Part shown: piece after piece, positions 1-8,781 of the stretch
Layout: each line of letters begins with the position of its first letter
How positions within the stretch are numbered: the first letter of the stretch is position 1
Source: Chloroflexus aurantiacus J-10-fl
GTDB lineage: Bacteria; Chloroflexota; Chloroflexia; Chloroflexales; Chloroflexaceae
Assembly: GCF_000018865.1 (NCBI RefSeq)
Contig: NC_010175.1
Location: 992,001-1,056,000 of the forward strand
Direction of reading: 5' to 3'
DNA: 64,000 nucleotides
Made by a program: the position numbers and the translations under genes
The notes under the pieces: generated by a model
Seen by the model: only the letters and a program-made list of their open reading frames with translations
Database searches by the model: none
Told to the model about the DNA's origin: nothing

Positions 1-1115
1 AGCAGACCGACCCGTTACTCAAGCAGTTCATTCAGAACCGCCGCGACGAGATTCAGCGCGCCCTCAGCGATTATGCCGCCCTGCAAGCCGTGCTGACCCG
101 CAACCGCTGGCTTCCCGATCAGCTCTACGATCCGGCAAGCATGAAACGCGCCCTGGCTGACGCACCAGGACTTTCAGAGACCGGACACCGCCTGGTGTCT
201 AGCGCATACCTCGACCGCCTCGTGCTCCTGCGCGCCAGCGAGGGACGACCACTTTCGCTGGAATATGTTATTCGCCGTGCAACCTCACTCGACTGGAACC
301 TGCTCGACCTGTTCTACCAGTTGATGGGCTTTGAGCACTTCAAAGCCATGTTCGACCGTGCCGAACGACAAGGCGACGAAGGCGCAGTAGCCAATCTGGG
401 ACTGCTAACGCAATACCTGGCACGCTTCGTGCAGGAACGTGTCAACATTCTGACCGCTGCCATTCTCAGTGAACACAAATTTTCGGGAATGTTCTTCGGT
501 TCCTTCATCTTCGCTCTCTACCGCCTGGAAGAGGGCGAGCGCGAAGACGAGGAGAATCCCTTCCCACGCGGACGCATTCCCTTTCTGACCATCCACCAGG
601 CCAAAGGATTGGAGTTCCCGGTCGTAGTGCTGGGCAATCTCGATAAACGCGACCACGGTGCTCCTCTCATCGAACGTCTGGTACGCCCCTTATTGTCACG
701 CCCGGCCGGCGAACCACTTGATCGAATGACCGCCTTTGATATTGCCCGCATGTTCTACGTTGCCCTGTCGCGGGCGCAGAATTTGCTCATCCTGGCTCAT
801 TTTTCCGGACGCGGGCAGCGCCAGGACGAAGCGTTCAAACCTATCTTGAACGGTAATCTACCTCGCCTGGCTGATTTCGACCTGAACAGTTTGCCCAACG
901 CTGTCGCAACCGATGAGACGTTGCCCAAAGTGTACTCTTTCACCGCCGATTACCTGCTCTATCAGACATGCCCGCGGCAGTACATGATTTTCCGTAAGTT
1001 CGGTTTCGTTCCTTCTCGTTCGCAAACGATGTTCTTCGGCTCGCTGGTGCATCGCACGATAGAGGATTTGCACCACGAGATCATTCGCCGCCGCAAACTA
1101 ACAGATGGCAGATAG
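1..1115 (+). CDS. UvrD/PcrA-like ATP-dependent DNA helicase, C-terminal part (5' end outside window)
   Basis: The reading frame is open from base 3, so the gene starts upstream of the window and only its C-terminal part is seen. Visible motifs are TIHQAKGLEFPVVVLGN (helicase motif V region of UvrD/AddA proteins) and ARMFYVALSRAQNLLIL (motif VI). After them come YQTCPRQY, with the first Cys of an AddB-type Fe-S cluster, and GSLVHRTIEDLH, the H-x3-E start of a PD-(D/E)XK nuclease. The frame then stops at TAG 1113-1115, before the catalytic nuclease residues, which lie in the next gene. Expected role: unwinding and resecting DNA ends in recombinational repair. The family assignment is secure; whether the stop is natural or a mutation is open. 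Confidence 0.88.
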   Translation, partial: QTDPLLKQFIQNRRDEIQRALSDYAALQAVLTRNRWLPDQLYDPASMKRALADAPGLSETGHRLVSSAYLDRLVLLRASEGRPLSLEYVIRRATSLDWNLLDLFYQLMGFEHFKAMFDRAERQGDEGAVANLGLLTQYLARFVQERVNILTAAILSEHKFSGMFFGSFIFALYRLEEGEREDEENPFPRGRIPFLTIHQAKGLEFPVVVLGNLDKRDHGAPLIERLVRPLLSRPAGEPLDRMTAFDIARMFYVALSRAQNLLILAHFSGRGQRQDEAFKPILNGNLPRLADFDLNSLPNAVATDETLPKVYSFTADYLLYQTCPRQYMIFRKFGFVPSRSQTMFFGSLVHRTIEDLHHEIIRRRKLTDGR

Positions 1116-1144
1116 CAAATGAGCGCTGTTGAAGAAGGAAAGCT

Positions 1145-1963
1145 ATGACCGAAGACCCTTTTAACGATATTGAAGATTTTATTCGGCAGCGTTTTGAGGA
1201 GAACTTCAAGCAACTTTGCCTGGAAAGCGGACATACGCTGACGGCAGACGTGAAAAAGACCGCTCTGGATCAGGTGTTACTTTACTGGCGCAGTATGCGT
1301 AAGATTGCTGAACGCATCACCGATACTGAGGTGCGTCTGAGCCTACCCGGTCAGCGATCACCACAGGGACGCGAGTACACTATCGAAGGCGTGGTAGACA
1401 TCCTGCGCGCCGATGATCAGACCGTGATGTACGACATCAAGACGCATGACGCCGATTATGTGCGTGCCAACCTGGAACTTTACAAGCAGCAGTTGAACGT
1501 CTATGCTCATATCTGGCAGGAGCTGCGCGGTGAAGCGCTCGACGCCATGGCGATCATCGCTACCGCCTTTCCCCACGCCATCAAGGAGGCACTTGAGAAC
1601 CCCGAACCGATGGCCCTGGAAACTGCCCTTCAAGATTGGGAGCCTCTCATTCCCATCGAGTACGACCCGGCATATAAGGACCGCACTGTGCTTGCGTTTG
1701 GCGAGACGGTAGACAGAATCGAAAATGGCGAGTTCTCTCCGCCGCCCCTCGAACGGTTGCAAGAGAACATCCCTGGTATACGGACGCATGAACGCTTCGG
1801 TACGCGGGTATGCCGCAACTGTGACGCCCGTTTTTCGTGCAATTCGTACCGCCAATACGTTCGTGGCACATCGCGTCTCGCTGAACGCCGCATGAGCTAT
1901 TTCACTGACGACCAACCAGACCAGGAAATCTGGCGTACTGCCGGATTGGATGACCTTCCTTAA
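1145..1963 (+). CDS. PD-(D/E)XK nuclease (AddB/RecB-type nuclease domain), second half
   Basis: 272 residues in a different frame from the helicase, 29 bp downstream, with the purine-rich GAAGGAAAG ahead of the ATG. It carries the core of the nuclease fold: EGVVDIL (metal-binding Asp), MYDIKTHD (D-x-K motif) and QLNVYAHIW (Q-L-x-x-Y motif). Near the C terminus, CRNCDARFSC supplies three cysteines of a 4Fe-4S cluster whose first Cys lies in the upstream ORF. The two products together would rebuild one complete nuclease domain, so they probably act as one enzyme or a complex in DNA end processing. Alternatively the pair is a frameshift-damaged single gene. Confidence 0.82.
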   Translation: MTEDPFNDIEDFIRQRFEENFKQLCLESGHTLTADVKKTALDQVLLYWRSMRKIAERITDTEVRLSLPGQRSPQGREYTIEGVVDILRADDQTVMYDIKTHDADYVRANLELYKQQLNVYAHIWQELRGEALDAMAIIATAFPHAIKEALENPEPMALETALQDWEPLIPIEYDPAYKDRTVLAFGETVDRIENGEFSPPPLERLQENIPGIRTHERFGTRVCRNCDARFSCNSYRQYVRGTSRLAERRMSYFTDDQPDQEIWRTAGLDDLP

Positions 1964-2071
1964 TTGGCGAATGAAGCAGGTTTAAAAATGCTCATCTGTT
2001 CTGATTGACACTATGAACGAGGCATGATACAAGGAAAGTGTATCCCCCCTGTTTCTTCGGGAATAGGGCGC

Positions 2072-2101
2072 GAGGCGGTGGTTAACCGCCTCTGCTTTTT
2101 T
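2072..2101 (+). terminator. Rho-independent terminator after the nuclease gene
   Basis: An 8-bp stem (GAGGCGGT, paired through AACCGCCTC) closes a short loop and is followed by TG-C and six T. It lies about 110 bp after the nuclease stop codon, on the right strand to end that transcript. Confidence 0.75.
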
Positions 2102-2167
2102 GAACGATTGGTCATGAGTCTTTTTAGCAAAGCCAAGGTTCGTAGACAGATAATACAACCCACCCCC

Positions 2168-2605
2168 TCACCCAACCTCACCCTGAAACTCCGCCACCCG
2201 CGCACGGAATTCATCACTGACCGGCACACTACGACCGGCAGCGTAGTCATAGGCTACCAGTACCGACTGCCCGGTTGCGATTAAGGCACCATCACCCACA
2301 CGTGCAATAGCATAGTCCATTGTAAAACTCTTACCACCAATCCGGCTCACCCGCACGCCAACCAGTAACTCGTCGCCAAAATGGGCCGGTGCCTTGTAGC
2401 TAATCGTCAATTCGGCCAGAATAATCCCCAACCGGTCGAGTGAACCACCCACCAGACGTTGATAGTACGCGATCCGTGCCGACTCAAAGTAGGTGGCGTA
2501 CACCGCATTATTCACATGGCCCAGTGCATCAAGATCGCGAAACCGCACCTCAATCCGGTAGTGGAAGGGATATTCGGCCAATACAGCCGGTACAGACAGA
2601 TTCAT
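2168..2605 (-). CDS. Acyl-CoA thioesterase, hot-dog fold (YbgC/FadM type)
   Basis: 145 residues from the chosen ATG. The signature RFRDLDALGHVNNAVYATYFE-type segment holds the catalytic Asp of 4-hydroxybenzoyl-CoA thioesterase-like enzymes, which hydrolyse acyl-CoA thioesters in the cytoplasm. The frame is open 99 bp further upstream, but the ATG at 2605 has AAGGAG in front, and the extra N-terminal residues look unlike the family. It is divergent from the response regulator gene. The natural substrate cannot be told from sequence. Confidence 0.85.
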   Translation of the reverse strand: MNLSVPAVLAEYPFHYRIEVRFRDLDALGHVNNAVYATYFESARIAYYQRLVGGSLDRLGIILAELTISYKAPAHFGDELLVGVRVSRIGGKSFTMDYAIARVGDGALIATGQSVLVAYDYAAGRSVPVSDEFRARVAEFQGEVG

Positions 2606-2644
2606 GTCACGCTCCTTAAATATGCAAACCCACTGTCTACTCTC

Positions 2645-2653
2645 TGGTATAAT
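2645..2653 (+). promoter_or_regulatory. Extended -10 promoter for the response regulator
   Basis: TGGTATAAT is an extended -10 (TG-n-TATAAT) 75 bp upstream of the response regulator start. No good -35 is visible 16-18 bp upstream, as is common with extended -10 promoters. Confidence 0.45.
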
Positions 2654-2727
2654 GGCGCTCAACGCGACGCCAATCCACTCTTGTATTATCCCGGCGCAGT
2701 TCATTCAGAACCGGTAAGGACATCGAT

Positions 2728-3099
2728 ATGCCAGCGAATAAGGGTACTATCTTTATTATCGACGACGACCTGGGGCTCCAAAACATTCTCTCCATTGCCC
2801 TGCGCAACGCCGGTTACGATGTTGTGCTGGCCCGCGACGGCCTCGAAGGTCTGCGCATGCTCGAGCACCTCTCACCCAGTCTGGTTATCAGCGACATTAT
2901 GATGCCGAACATGGACGGCGTTGAGACCTTCCAGCGTATTAAGGAACGTCTGCAAGATAATGGCATTCCGATCTTCTTGATCACTGCGCTCAACCGCAAG
3001 CCATGGTTTGCCGATCTTGAGGCTGAAGGCGCAGTGATTATTCAGAAGCCGTTTGAGGTACATCATCTGGTTGAGCTGATTGATCGGACACTGAGCTAA
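2728..3099 (+). CDS. Single-domain response regulator (CheY-like receiver)
   Basis: 123 residues, just one receiver domain. The acidic pocket is D12-D13-D14, the phospho-acceptor is D56 in VISDIMMPNMDG, and the switch residues are T86 (LITAL) and K107 (QKPF). There is no output domain, so it probably works by protein contact, like CheY or a phosphorelay intermediate. No histidine kinase lies nearby. Its 3' end overlaps the convergent HIT gene by 62 bp. The ATG follows GGTAAGGAC. Confidence 0.9.
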   Translation: MPANKGTIFIIDDDLGLQNILSIALRNAGYDVVLARDGLEGLRMLEHLSPSLVISDIMMPNMDGVETFQRIKERLQDNGIPIFLITALNRKPWFADLEAEGAVIIQKPFEVHHLVELIDRTLS

Positions 3100-3589
3100 G
3101 TGCAGCAAAGTGTGGCCGGAGTCGGGCGTAGGTCTCGTCGAGCGCTTCTGGGATCAGTTTTGTATCGCCAATCACCGGCATAAAGTTGGTATCGCCATTC
3201 CAGCGCGGCACGATGTGCATGTGCAGGTGATCGGCGATACCGGCCCCCGCTACTCGCCCCAGGTTCATGCCAAGGTTGAAGCCGTGCGGTGCGTATTCCG
3301 TTTGCAGAATCCCGACACTTTGCTGAGTTATGTAAAATAATTCACTGGCAACTGTTCGATCCAGCGCGGCGAGATCGGCAACATGGAGATAGGGCACTAC
3401 CATCAAGTGCGCCGTGTTGTATGGGTAGAGGTTCATTACCACGAAACAATATTGACCACGGTAGAGCACCAGACGTTCGGCATCATCAGTGCCGTCGGCA
3501 GTTGCCATTGCACAGAACACGCATCCCTCATCCGGCGTCTCACCCCGCTTGATATAGCGCATGCGCCACGGCGTATATTTGATTTCCAT
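3038..3589 (-). CDS. HIT family nucleotide hydrolase/phosphorylase (Ap4A phosphorylase-like)
   Basis: 183 residues. The histidine triad HLHMHIVPRW is present, with an N-terminal CVFC pair likely to bind zinc together with a downstream His. Members act on AMP-linked or dinucleoside polyphosphates such as Ap4A. The start ATG shares its A with the prfB stop (TGATG), and GGGAG lies 5 nt upstream; a GTG three bases earlier is an alternative. It is therefore translationally coupled to prfB. The C-terminal tail, rich in S/D/P, is encoded by DNA that also encodes the end of the response regulator on the other strand. Confidence 0.88.
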   Translation of the reverse strand: MEIKYTPWRMRYIKRGETPDEGCVFCAMATADGTDDAERLVLYRGQYCFVVMNLYPYNTAHLMVVPYLHVADLAALDRTVASELFYITQQSVGILQTEYAPHGFNLGMNLGRVAGAGIADHLHMHIVPRWNGDTNFMPVIGDTKLIPEALDETYARLRPHFAALSSVSDQSAQPDDVPQTASE

Positions 3590-4693
3590 CACGTCTCCCG
3601 CACGTTTGCCCGTAGGAAGGCTTCAATAAACGGATCGATCTCGCCATCGAGCACTGCCTGTACGTTGCTCGTTTCGTAATCGGTGCGATGATCTTTGACC
3701 AGCGTTGAAGGATGGAGGTAATAGGTTCGCATCTGGTTACCAAATGCGGCCTCGCGATATTCACCCCGGAGTCGCGCACGTTCTTCGGCCTGACGCTGCA
3801 ATTCGCGTTCGAGCAGTCGCGCCCGTAACACGCGCATGGCCAGTTCGCGGTTCTGTATCTGCGAACGTTCATTCTGACAGGTAACCACAATTCCGGTTGG
3901 CAGGTGGGTAATGCGTACCGCCGAATCGGTGGTATTCACGCCTTGCCCGCCATGACCCCCACTGCGGAAGACATCAATGCGCAGGTCTTCCGGTTTGATC
4001 TCTACTTCAGGCGCATCATCAACTTCTGGCATCACCTCGACGCGCGCAAAGCTGGTCTGGCGGGTGTGCGCAGCGTTGAACGGCGACAGGCGAATCAGGC
4101 GATGGACACCGGCCTCGGCGCGGGCGTAGCCGTAAGCGTAAGGGCCACGAATCTCGATAGTCGCACTCTTGATTCCTGCCTCTTCGCCTTCGCTCATGTC
4201 GATCAGGTTGACCGTATACCCTCGCCGTTCGGCCCAGCGCGTGTACATGCGCAAAAGCATCGCCGCCCAGTCTTGTGCGTCTGTCCCACCCATGCCGGCC
4301 TGCACCGAAAGAAAGGCATCACGGTCGTCGTAAGGGCCACTAAGCAGGATTTCCAGCTCACGCTGCGCCACTTCACGCTGAATGGCCTGTACTTCAGCGG
4401 CCAGATCGGCGGTCAACGACTCATCACCTTCCAGCTCGGCCAGTTCGATAAGTTCGGCTGCACTGGCGATGCGCCGTTCAAGATCATTCCACGCCGTCAC
4501 CTCTTCTTTCAGGCGGGTGAGCCGTTGCATGATCTCCTGCGCAACGCGCGGTGTATTCCATAGATCGGGATCGGCGGCCCTGGCTTCTAACTGCTCAATT
4601 TCAGCCTGCTTTGCCGCCAGGTCAAAGATGCCCCCGTAAGTCGGTATAGCGCGAACGAACTGTTTCCAGAGTGTCGTGTAAATCGGCTAACAT
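3589..4693 (-). CDS. prfB: Peptide chain release factor 2, with programmed +1 frameshift
   Basis: RF2 recognises UGA/UAA and triggers peptide release. GGQ (SGGHGGQGVNTTDSAV) and the SPF stop-recognition motif (RLSPFNAAHT) are present. A first frame starts at ATG 4693 with GGAG upstream and reads 23 codons to CTT TGA C at 4622-4624. Upstream of the shift is the SD-like run ACGGGGG. Slipping +1 at CTT continues into the main frame, giving about 367 residues, the normal RF2 length; the main frame alone lacks a proper N terminus. Low RF2 therefore promotes its own synthesis. A TATAAT-like -10 lies at 4724-4729. The downstream HIT gene is coupled. Confidence 0.96.
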
Positions 4694-4855
4694 AGCTGCT
4701 CCTTATCTGTATTTGTTGCCCGTATTATAGCAACTCATTCCGTCGGCAATTGCACGATCATCTCAATGGTTGATGATACCCACATTCCCTATGGTACCAT
4801 GGCTTGCCGTGCCGTATAATACAATCACGATTCGGGCCTGGAACGAAGCGAGGCG

Positions 4856-5983
4856 ATGATGCGATATACTAGCTGGGTGCTGGCAGTCATACTGGCACTG
4901 GCAGTCGTGCCGGCACAAGCCCAGAGCAGTGCGCTCTATTTTGTAGCCACCGGTCAGCGGCTCGATGATACCTATGGCTTTCTGTCGGTCTGGCGATCAA
5001 GCGAAGGTGCATTAACGCTCGGTCAGCCTATCAGCGCACCATTGCGCGAAGGCGATCTCACCGTTCAATATTTCGAGCGCGGTCGCCTGGAATTGCATCC
5101 CGCCTATAACAACGCGGTCTTGCGCGGACGAGTAGGTGCCGAGTATATCGCTGCACTGGGCAAATCATTTCCCCCACCCTCCGCCGCCGCTCGCGAAAAC
5201 CCCAATCGTCGCTTTTTCGCCGAGACCGGCTACACCCTTGGCCCACCTTTTCTCGCCTTCTGGGAAGCTCATGGGGCGACCGAGGTGTTTGGGTTGCCGA
5301 TCAGTGAACCGCACTGGGAATACGTCGGTGGGGCTTTGCGGCAAGTGCAGTATTTTGAACGCGCCCGGCTTGAGGTGAATCCACGTCCGGCTACTCCCGA
5401 ACAGGCGATTCAGATCGGCGATTTGGGCCGTGCCCTCGCTCGCTTACGTGGCATCGATCTGCGTCCGGTTCCCGCCGGGAATGCGATACCGGTTGATGCC
5501 AGCGGACAACCACAGGCACCGGCACCAGCTCCGCCGGCACCGGCTCCATCACCAACCCCAGCACCAACTGCCCGACCGGCTGCGGCACCTCCCCCCCAAC
5601 CGGCACTCCGTAGCGGCAAGCTGATCGTTGTCGATCTTAGCGACCAGTGGTTATACGCGGTTGAAGGTGATCGAATCATCTTCGATGCACCGGTCTCAAC
5701 CGGACGTGATGGCTTCAATACACCGGTTGGCACCTTCTTCATTTACGCCAAAGTTCGCGAACAGACCATGCGCGGTTGCGCCGGTGGTGAATGCTGGGTT
5801 GTACCGCGGGTTCCTCATGCCATGTACATTGTTGGCGGTGTCGCTCTGCACGGAACATACTGGCACAACCAGTTTGGCACTGGTGTTCGTCGTAGTCACG
5901 GCTGCGTTAATCTACCGCTCAAAGCGGCGGCATGGCTCTACGAGTGGGCACCGGTCGGTACGCCGGTGGTGGTGCGGCGGTGA
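4856..5983 (+). CDS. L,D-transpeptidase (YkuD domain), exported
   Basis: 375 residues. Residues 1-24 are a signal peptide (ending AQAQS). Two similar repeats containing YFERGRLE and YFERARLE follow (roughly 40-180), perhaps wall-binding. A Pro/Ala-rich linker spans about 215-250, and the YkuD catalytic domain runs to the C terminus with HGTYWHNQFG and SHGCVN; the nucleophile is Cys near residue 350. It cross-links peptidoglycan stems by 3-3 bonds, or attaches proteins, outside the membrane. A TATAAT lies at 4815-4820 without a clear -35. An adjacent second ATG is an alternative start. Confidence 0.92.
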   Translation: MMRYTSWVLAVILALAVVPAQAQSSALYFVATGQRLDDTYGFLSVWRSSEGALTLGQPISAPLREGDLTVQYFERGRLELHPAYNNAVLRGRVGAEYIAALGKSFPPPSAAARENPNRRFFAETGYTLGPPFLAFWEAHGATEVFGLPISEPHWEYVGGALRQVQYFERARLEVNPRPATPEQAIQIGDLGRALARLRGIDLRPVPAGNAIPVDASGQPQAPAPAPPAPAPSPTPAPTARPAAAPPPQPALRSGKLIVVDLSDQWLYAVEGDRIIFDAPVSTGRDGFNTPVGTFFIYAKVREQTMRGCAGGECWVVPRVPHAMYIVGGVALHGTYWHNQFGTGVRRSHGCVNLPLKAAAWLYEWAPVGTPVVVRR

Positions 5984-6219
5984 TGGCCGGAACCTGTTAC
6001 AACCAGTCATCACCATAATCAAGCAACAAACCTGACGTACCGCCGATGGTAGGGAAGATCGGTACTATGTCCTCACCGGATGGTGACTGAGGTGCCTGTT
6101 CTCTTCCAGGTGACACAATGAGAAGTGCGTCTGGGATTCAAGAACCACCCGCCCACACATCCGGCCAATCAGGAGGGGCGACGCCGGAGTTGCCCCTTCT
6201 CCCTGACATCCAACCGACA

Positions 6220-7356
6220 CTATTCCACCCGGATCGTCATCACGGTTTGCCACGCACCAACATTGCCGGCATTGTCAATTGGTTTGACCCGCAAGACGTA
6301 GACGCCGGGTGCCAGTGTGGGCAGTGTCAGCGTTGGTTCAGTAACAAACCACTCACTCTCGCCGGTTGGGTCCGGGCCGAGATAGATGCGATAGCCGGAC
6401 ACACCGGATAAGGCGTCCTCTGCTGCCGGCCAGGTTACCACGGTCGGTTGCGTCTGCACGATGTGTAATTCGGCAGGAGTTACGGTCAGCACCGGCGGCG
6501 AGTAGTCAAAACCAAGCGGCCCATAACTGGCCAGCGTTTGCCGGCCATCAGGTCCCCAGGCCCGCACGTAGAGCGTATGCCAGCCCTCCCCCATATCGGC
6601 CAGCCGTGCATAGCCATCAAATGCGCCGGGGAACATTGGCGTATCGGCGGGAGGTTCCATATTCCACGCCTGACTCAGACCGCCACCACCCCAGGCCACA
6701 CTGAAATCGATCTGATGATCGGCACTGTACCATCCACCCGGCAACGCAGCACTGGTAAAGGTGATGATTGGGTCCTGCAATGCCATTGCGGTCAGGACCT
6801 TGCCCCCGTGCTGATTGCAGCCACCGATCTCCGGCAAATCGTAGCCTTCAGCGAACTTGAGCGGAATGGATTGCCGGCCACTCCAACCGTTCGCACCGGC
6901 TGTGAAGGCGGTGAAATGCAGATGAGGAATGCCGGGTGAACCCCGATCACCGGCATACCCCAACACCTCGCCAACTGCAAAAAACCGACCACGTTCAGTA
7001 GTGACTGGTCGGCTCAGGTGTGTGTACATTGTAAAAAAGTTGTTGCCATGGGAAAGAATGATGGTACCGCTACGAGCTTCCCAGTGCCATAGCGTACCAC
7101 TCGCCGCAGCACGAATTGGTGCATCATACGTCGGACCGTGTACCTGCGCCAGATCAAGGGAATAGCGATCCCAACCATTATGGGTACCGCAGGCATACCC
7201 TTGAATAATCCGCCATGGTTCGCCGGGGGGAGTGGGTAGCACGAGTGAGGGAGCAGCGAAGAGCGGCGTTGGTTGCGCGAGTAGCGAGAGCATTACGGCG
7301 ATCAGCCAGAGTGGTGCGATCAAAGCGCACCGCCGGCACGTCGAATGCATCGGCAT
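6220..7356 (-). CDS. M23 family metallopeptidase, exported
   Basis: 378 residues from the ATG preceded by GGAGGGA. The N terminus is a signal peptide (hydrophobic LIAVMLSLLAQ, cleavage near LFAA). The LytM/M23 zinc site is seen as HNGWDRYSLDL and HLHF, with the catalytic HGNNFFTMYTHL segment between. The C-terminal half (from about residue 220) looks like beta-rich Fn3/Ig-like domains. It probably cuts peptidoglycan cross-bridges or another extracellular substrate. The leader upstream carries two stem-loops. Confidence 0.88.
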   Translation of the reverse strand: MPMHSTCRRCALIAPLWLIAVMLSLLAQPTPLFAAPSLVLPTPPGEPWRIIQGYACGTHNGWDRYSLDLAQVHGPTYDAPIRAAASGTLWHWEARSGTIILSHGNNFFTMYTHLSRPVTTERGRFFAVGEVLGYAGDRGSPGIPHLHFTAFTAGANGWSGRQSIPLKFAEGYDLPEIGGCNQHGGKVLTAMALQDPIITFTSAALPGGWYSADHQIDFSVAWGGGGLSQAWNMEPPADTPMFPGAFDGYARLADMGEGWHTLYVRAWGPDGRQTLASYGPLGFDYSPPVLTVTPAELHIVQTQPTVVTWPAAEDALSGVSGYRIYLGPDPTGESEWFVTEPTLTLPTLAPGVYVLRVKPIDNAGNVGAWQTVMTIRVE

Positions 7357-7440
7357 GCAGTTGTCCCTCCGGGCGTCGCCCAAACAGGGGACGAACGCCA
7401 TTCAACACGGAATCGCATCGTCACAGTGCATGTGACGAGA

Positions 7441-7499
7441 AACAGGACGAGCGTGGTCCTGTTGCGGAGCGCACATTCATACACAACCGGGTGTATGAA
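7441..7499 (-). promoter_or_regulatory. Two stem-loops in the leader of the M23 peptidase gene
   Basis: AACAGGAC/GTCCTGTT (7441-7463, 8-bp perfect stem, 7-nt loop) and TTCATACAC/GTGTATGAA (7476-7499, 9-bp stem, 6-nt loop) sit between the candidate promoter and the start codon. They could be mRNA structures or protein-binding palindromes. Confidence 0.45.
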
Positions 7500-7539
7500 C
7501 ATGAATTTCCCTTATCGCCATTGATACGGGAACGGCAGC

Positions 7540-7568
7540 AACATACCATAAGTCGCTGAGTTGGTCAA
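7540..7568 (-). promoter_or_regulatory. Candidate promoter of the M23 peptidase gene
   Basis: On the minus strand TTGACC and TATGTT are separated by 17 bp. This implies a leader of about 175 nt that contains both stem-loops. Confidence 0.45.
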
Positions 7569-7577
7569 GAGGGGGGA

Positions 7578-7660
7578 GAAAAGTAGGAGATAGGAAAGTA
7601 GGAGATAGGAAAGTAGGAGATAGGAAAGTAGGAGATAGGAAAGTAGGAGATAGAAAAGTA
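7578..7660 (+). repeat. 15-bp tandem repeat, GGAGATAG family
   Basis: About five copies of AAGTAGGAGATAGGA with the last one degenerate. The core GGAGATAG is shared with arrays at 13193-13285 and 25041-25293. The rest of the 576-bp gap 7357-7932 holds only the leader elements listed and a possible extended -10 (TGCTACAAT, about 7890) for the next gene. Confidence 0.9.
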
Positions 7661-7932
7661 AGATGGGGGAAGAGGGGGCTGTACGGTGCAGATCGGGTGT
7701 GAGTGGAAGTGCGTAACTGAGGGCTGGCACCCTTTCTTGTCCTGCAAGGATAAGGAGGGAGAGGGTAGTGCGTAGAGGTGACGTGAGTATTTTTCTGATG
7801 CAGGGGGTTAGCCGGAATGTGGGTATGCGGACCTCTTCGGCGTCAGATGACGGCAACCACTGCCATTTCGGACAACCCACAATGACGTTATGCTACAATG
7901 CAGCAAGTGTGCAGGTAGATAGGGAATGACAC

Positions 7933-8781
7933 ATGGGTATGCAGCAGGTTCACCCTTCTCCAACACCGGTTATTCTAATCATCGGCGCTGCCGATACTGG
8001 CCGGGCGCCGATTGCGGTGGCTTTACTACGTCGTCTGGCTCAGGAACGAGGTCACACGTGGCAGATTGCATCGGCTGGCGTTGTTGGTCACGATGACGAT
8101 CCGCTTCAGCCGGCAGCTCGCGATGCGCTTGCTGTTATGGGTCTGAGCATCGACGACCACGTGGCCCGGTCGTTAACCGATGATCTGGCGCATACTGCTC
8201 ACCTGCTCATCGCAGTCGATAGCGGGATTGCCCGTGTACTGCGCAGTCGCTATCCGCAGGCCACCATTTATTCGCTTGGCGAACTGGCCGGGCGCAGCCG
8301 CGATATTCCCGACCCCGCCGGTATGCAGATCGGCGCCTGGCTGCACTACAGTCGTGAGATGGAACAGTTGCTGAAGGCCGGCTTCGAGCGCATGACAACC
8401 ATACTTAGCGGTAACAATGTGGTTGAAGAGTCACCATCTCTCGCATCACCACCACCGCCGCCACCGCCGCCTCCCTCTGAACGACAAGAAGTCTGCGCCC
8501 GTGCCACCCGTCTCCTCGACGCTATCCAGGCGATGCCCGATGTTATCGACTGGCCGGCTGCACGGGGGCGATTACAGGCGACGCTGGCCGAATTGATTCC
8601 ACTTGCTACCGAACCGACCGATCTGACAATGCTGTACGTCGAGGCACTCAATCGCTGGCTCGACCGGCAAACCTCAACACCTTCGGCAGACCGGATTACA
8701 CGGCTGCGCACAGCTATTGAGCGCGGCCAGCACCCGGTTGGGCAGAGTGAGGTGGCCGATCTGATGCGCTGGCCTGATTGA
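7933..8781 (+). CDS. Low-molecular-weight tyrosine phosphatase-like protein lacking the catalytic Cys
   Basis: 282 residues. Residues 10-155 align by eye with LMW-PTP/arsenate-reductase folds: a strand, a P-loop-like GAADTGRAPIA, DALAVMGLSIDDHVARSL, and the DP-loop segment DIPDPAG. In true enzymes the P-loop reads C-x5-R; here the Cys position is Gly, while the Arg and the DP acid remain. A run of nine Pro (about residues 175-183) links to a helical C-terminal domain of about 95 residues that I do not recognise. It may bind phospho-ligands without hydrolysis. The stop abuts the convergent chrA stop with no gap. Confidence 0.75.
   Translation: MGMQQVHPSPTPVILIIGAADTGRAPIAVALLRRLAQERGHTWQIASAGVVGHDDDPLQPAARDALAVMGLSIDDHVARSLTDDLAHTAHLLIAVDSGIARVLRSRYPQATIYSLGELAGRSRDIPDPAGMQIGAWLHYSREMEQLLKAGFERMTTILSGNNVVEESPSLASPPPPPPPPPSERQEVCARATRLLDAIQAMPDVIDWPAARGRLQATLAELIPLATEPTDLTMLYVEALNRWLDRQTSTPSADRITRLRTAIERGQHPVGQSEVADLMRWPD

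Noticed and set aside
1358-1915. 185-codon minus-strand frame
   Set aside because: Antisense shadow of the nuclease gene, no recognisable motif.
4622-4624. prfB as a pseudogene because of an early TGA
   Set aside because: The TGA is in the canonical RF2 slippery site and the flanking frames join to a normal-length protein.
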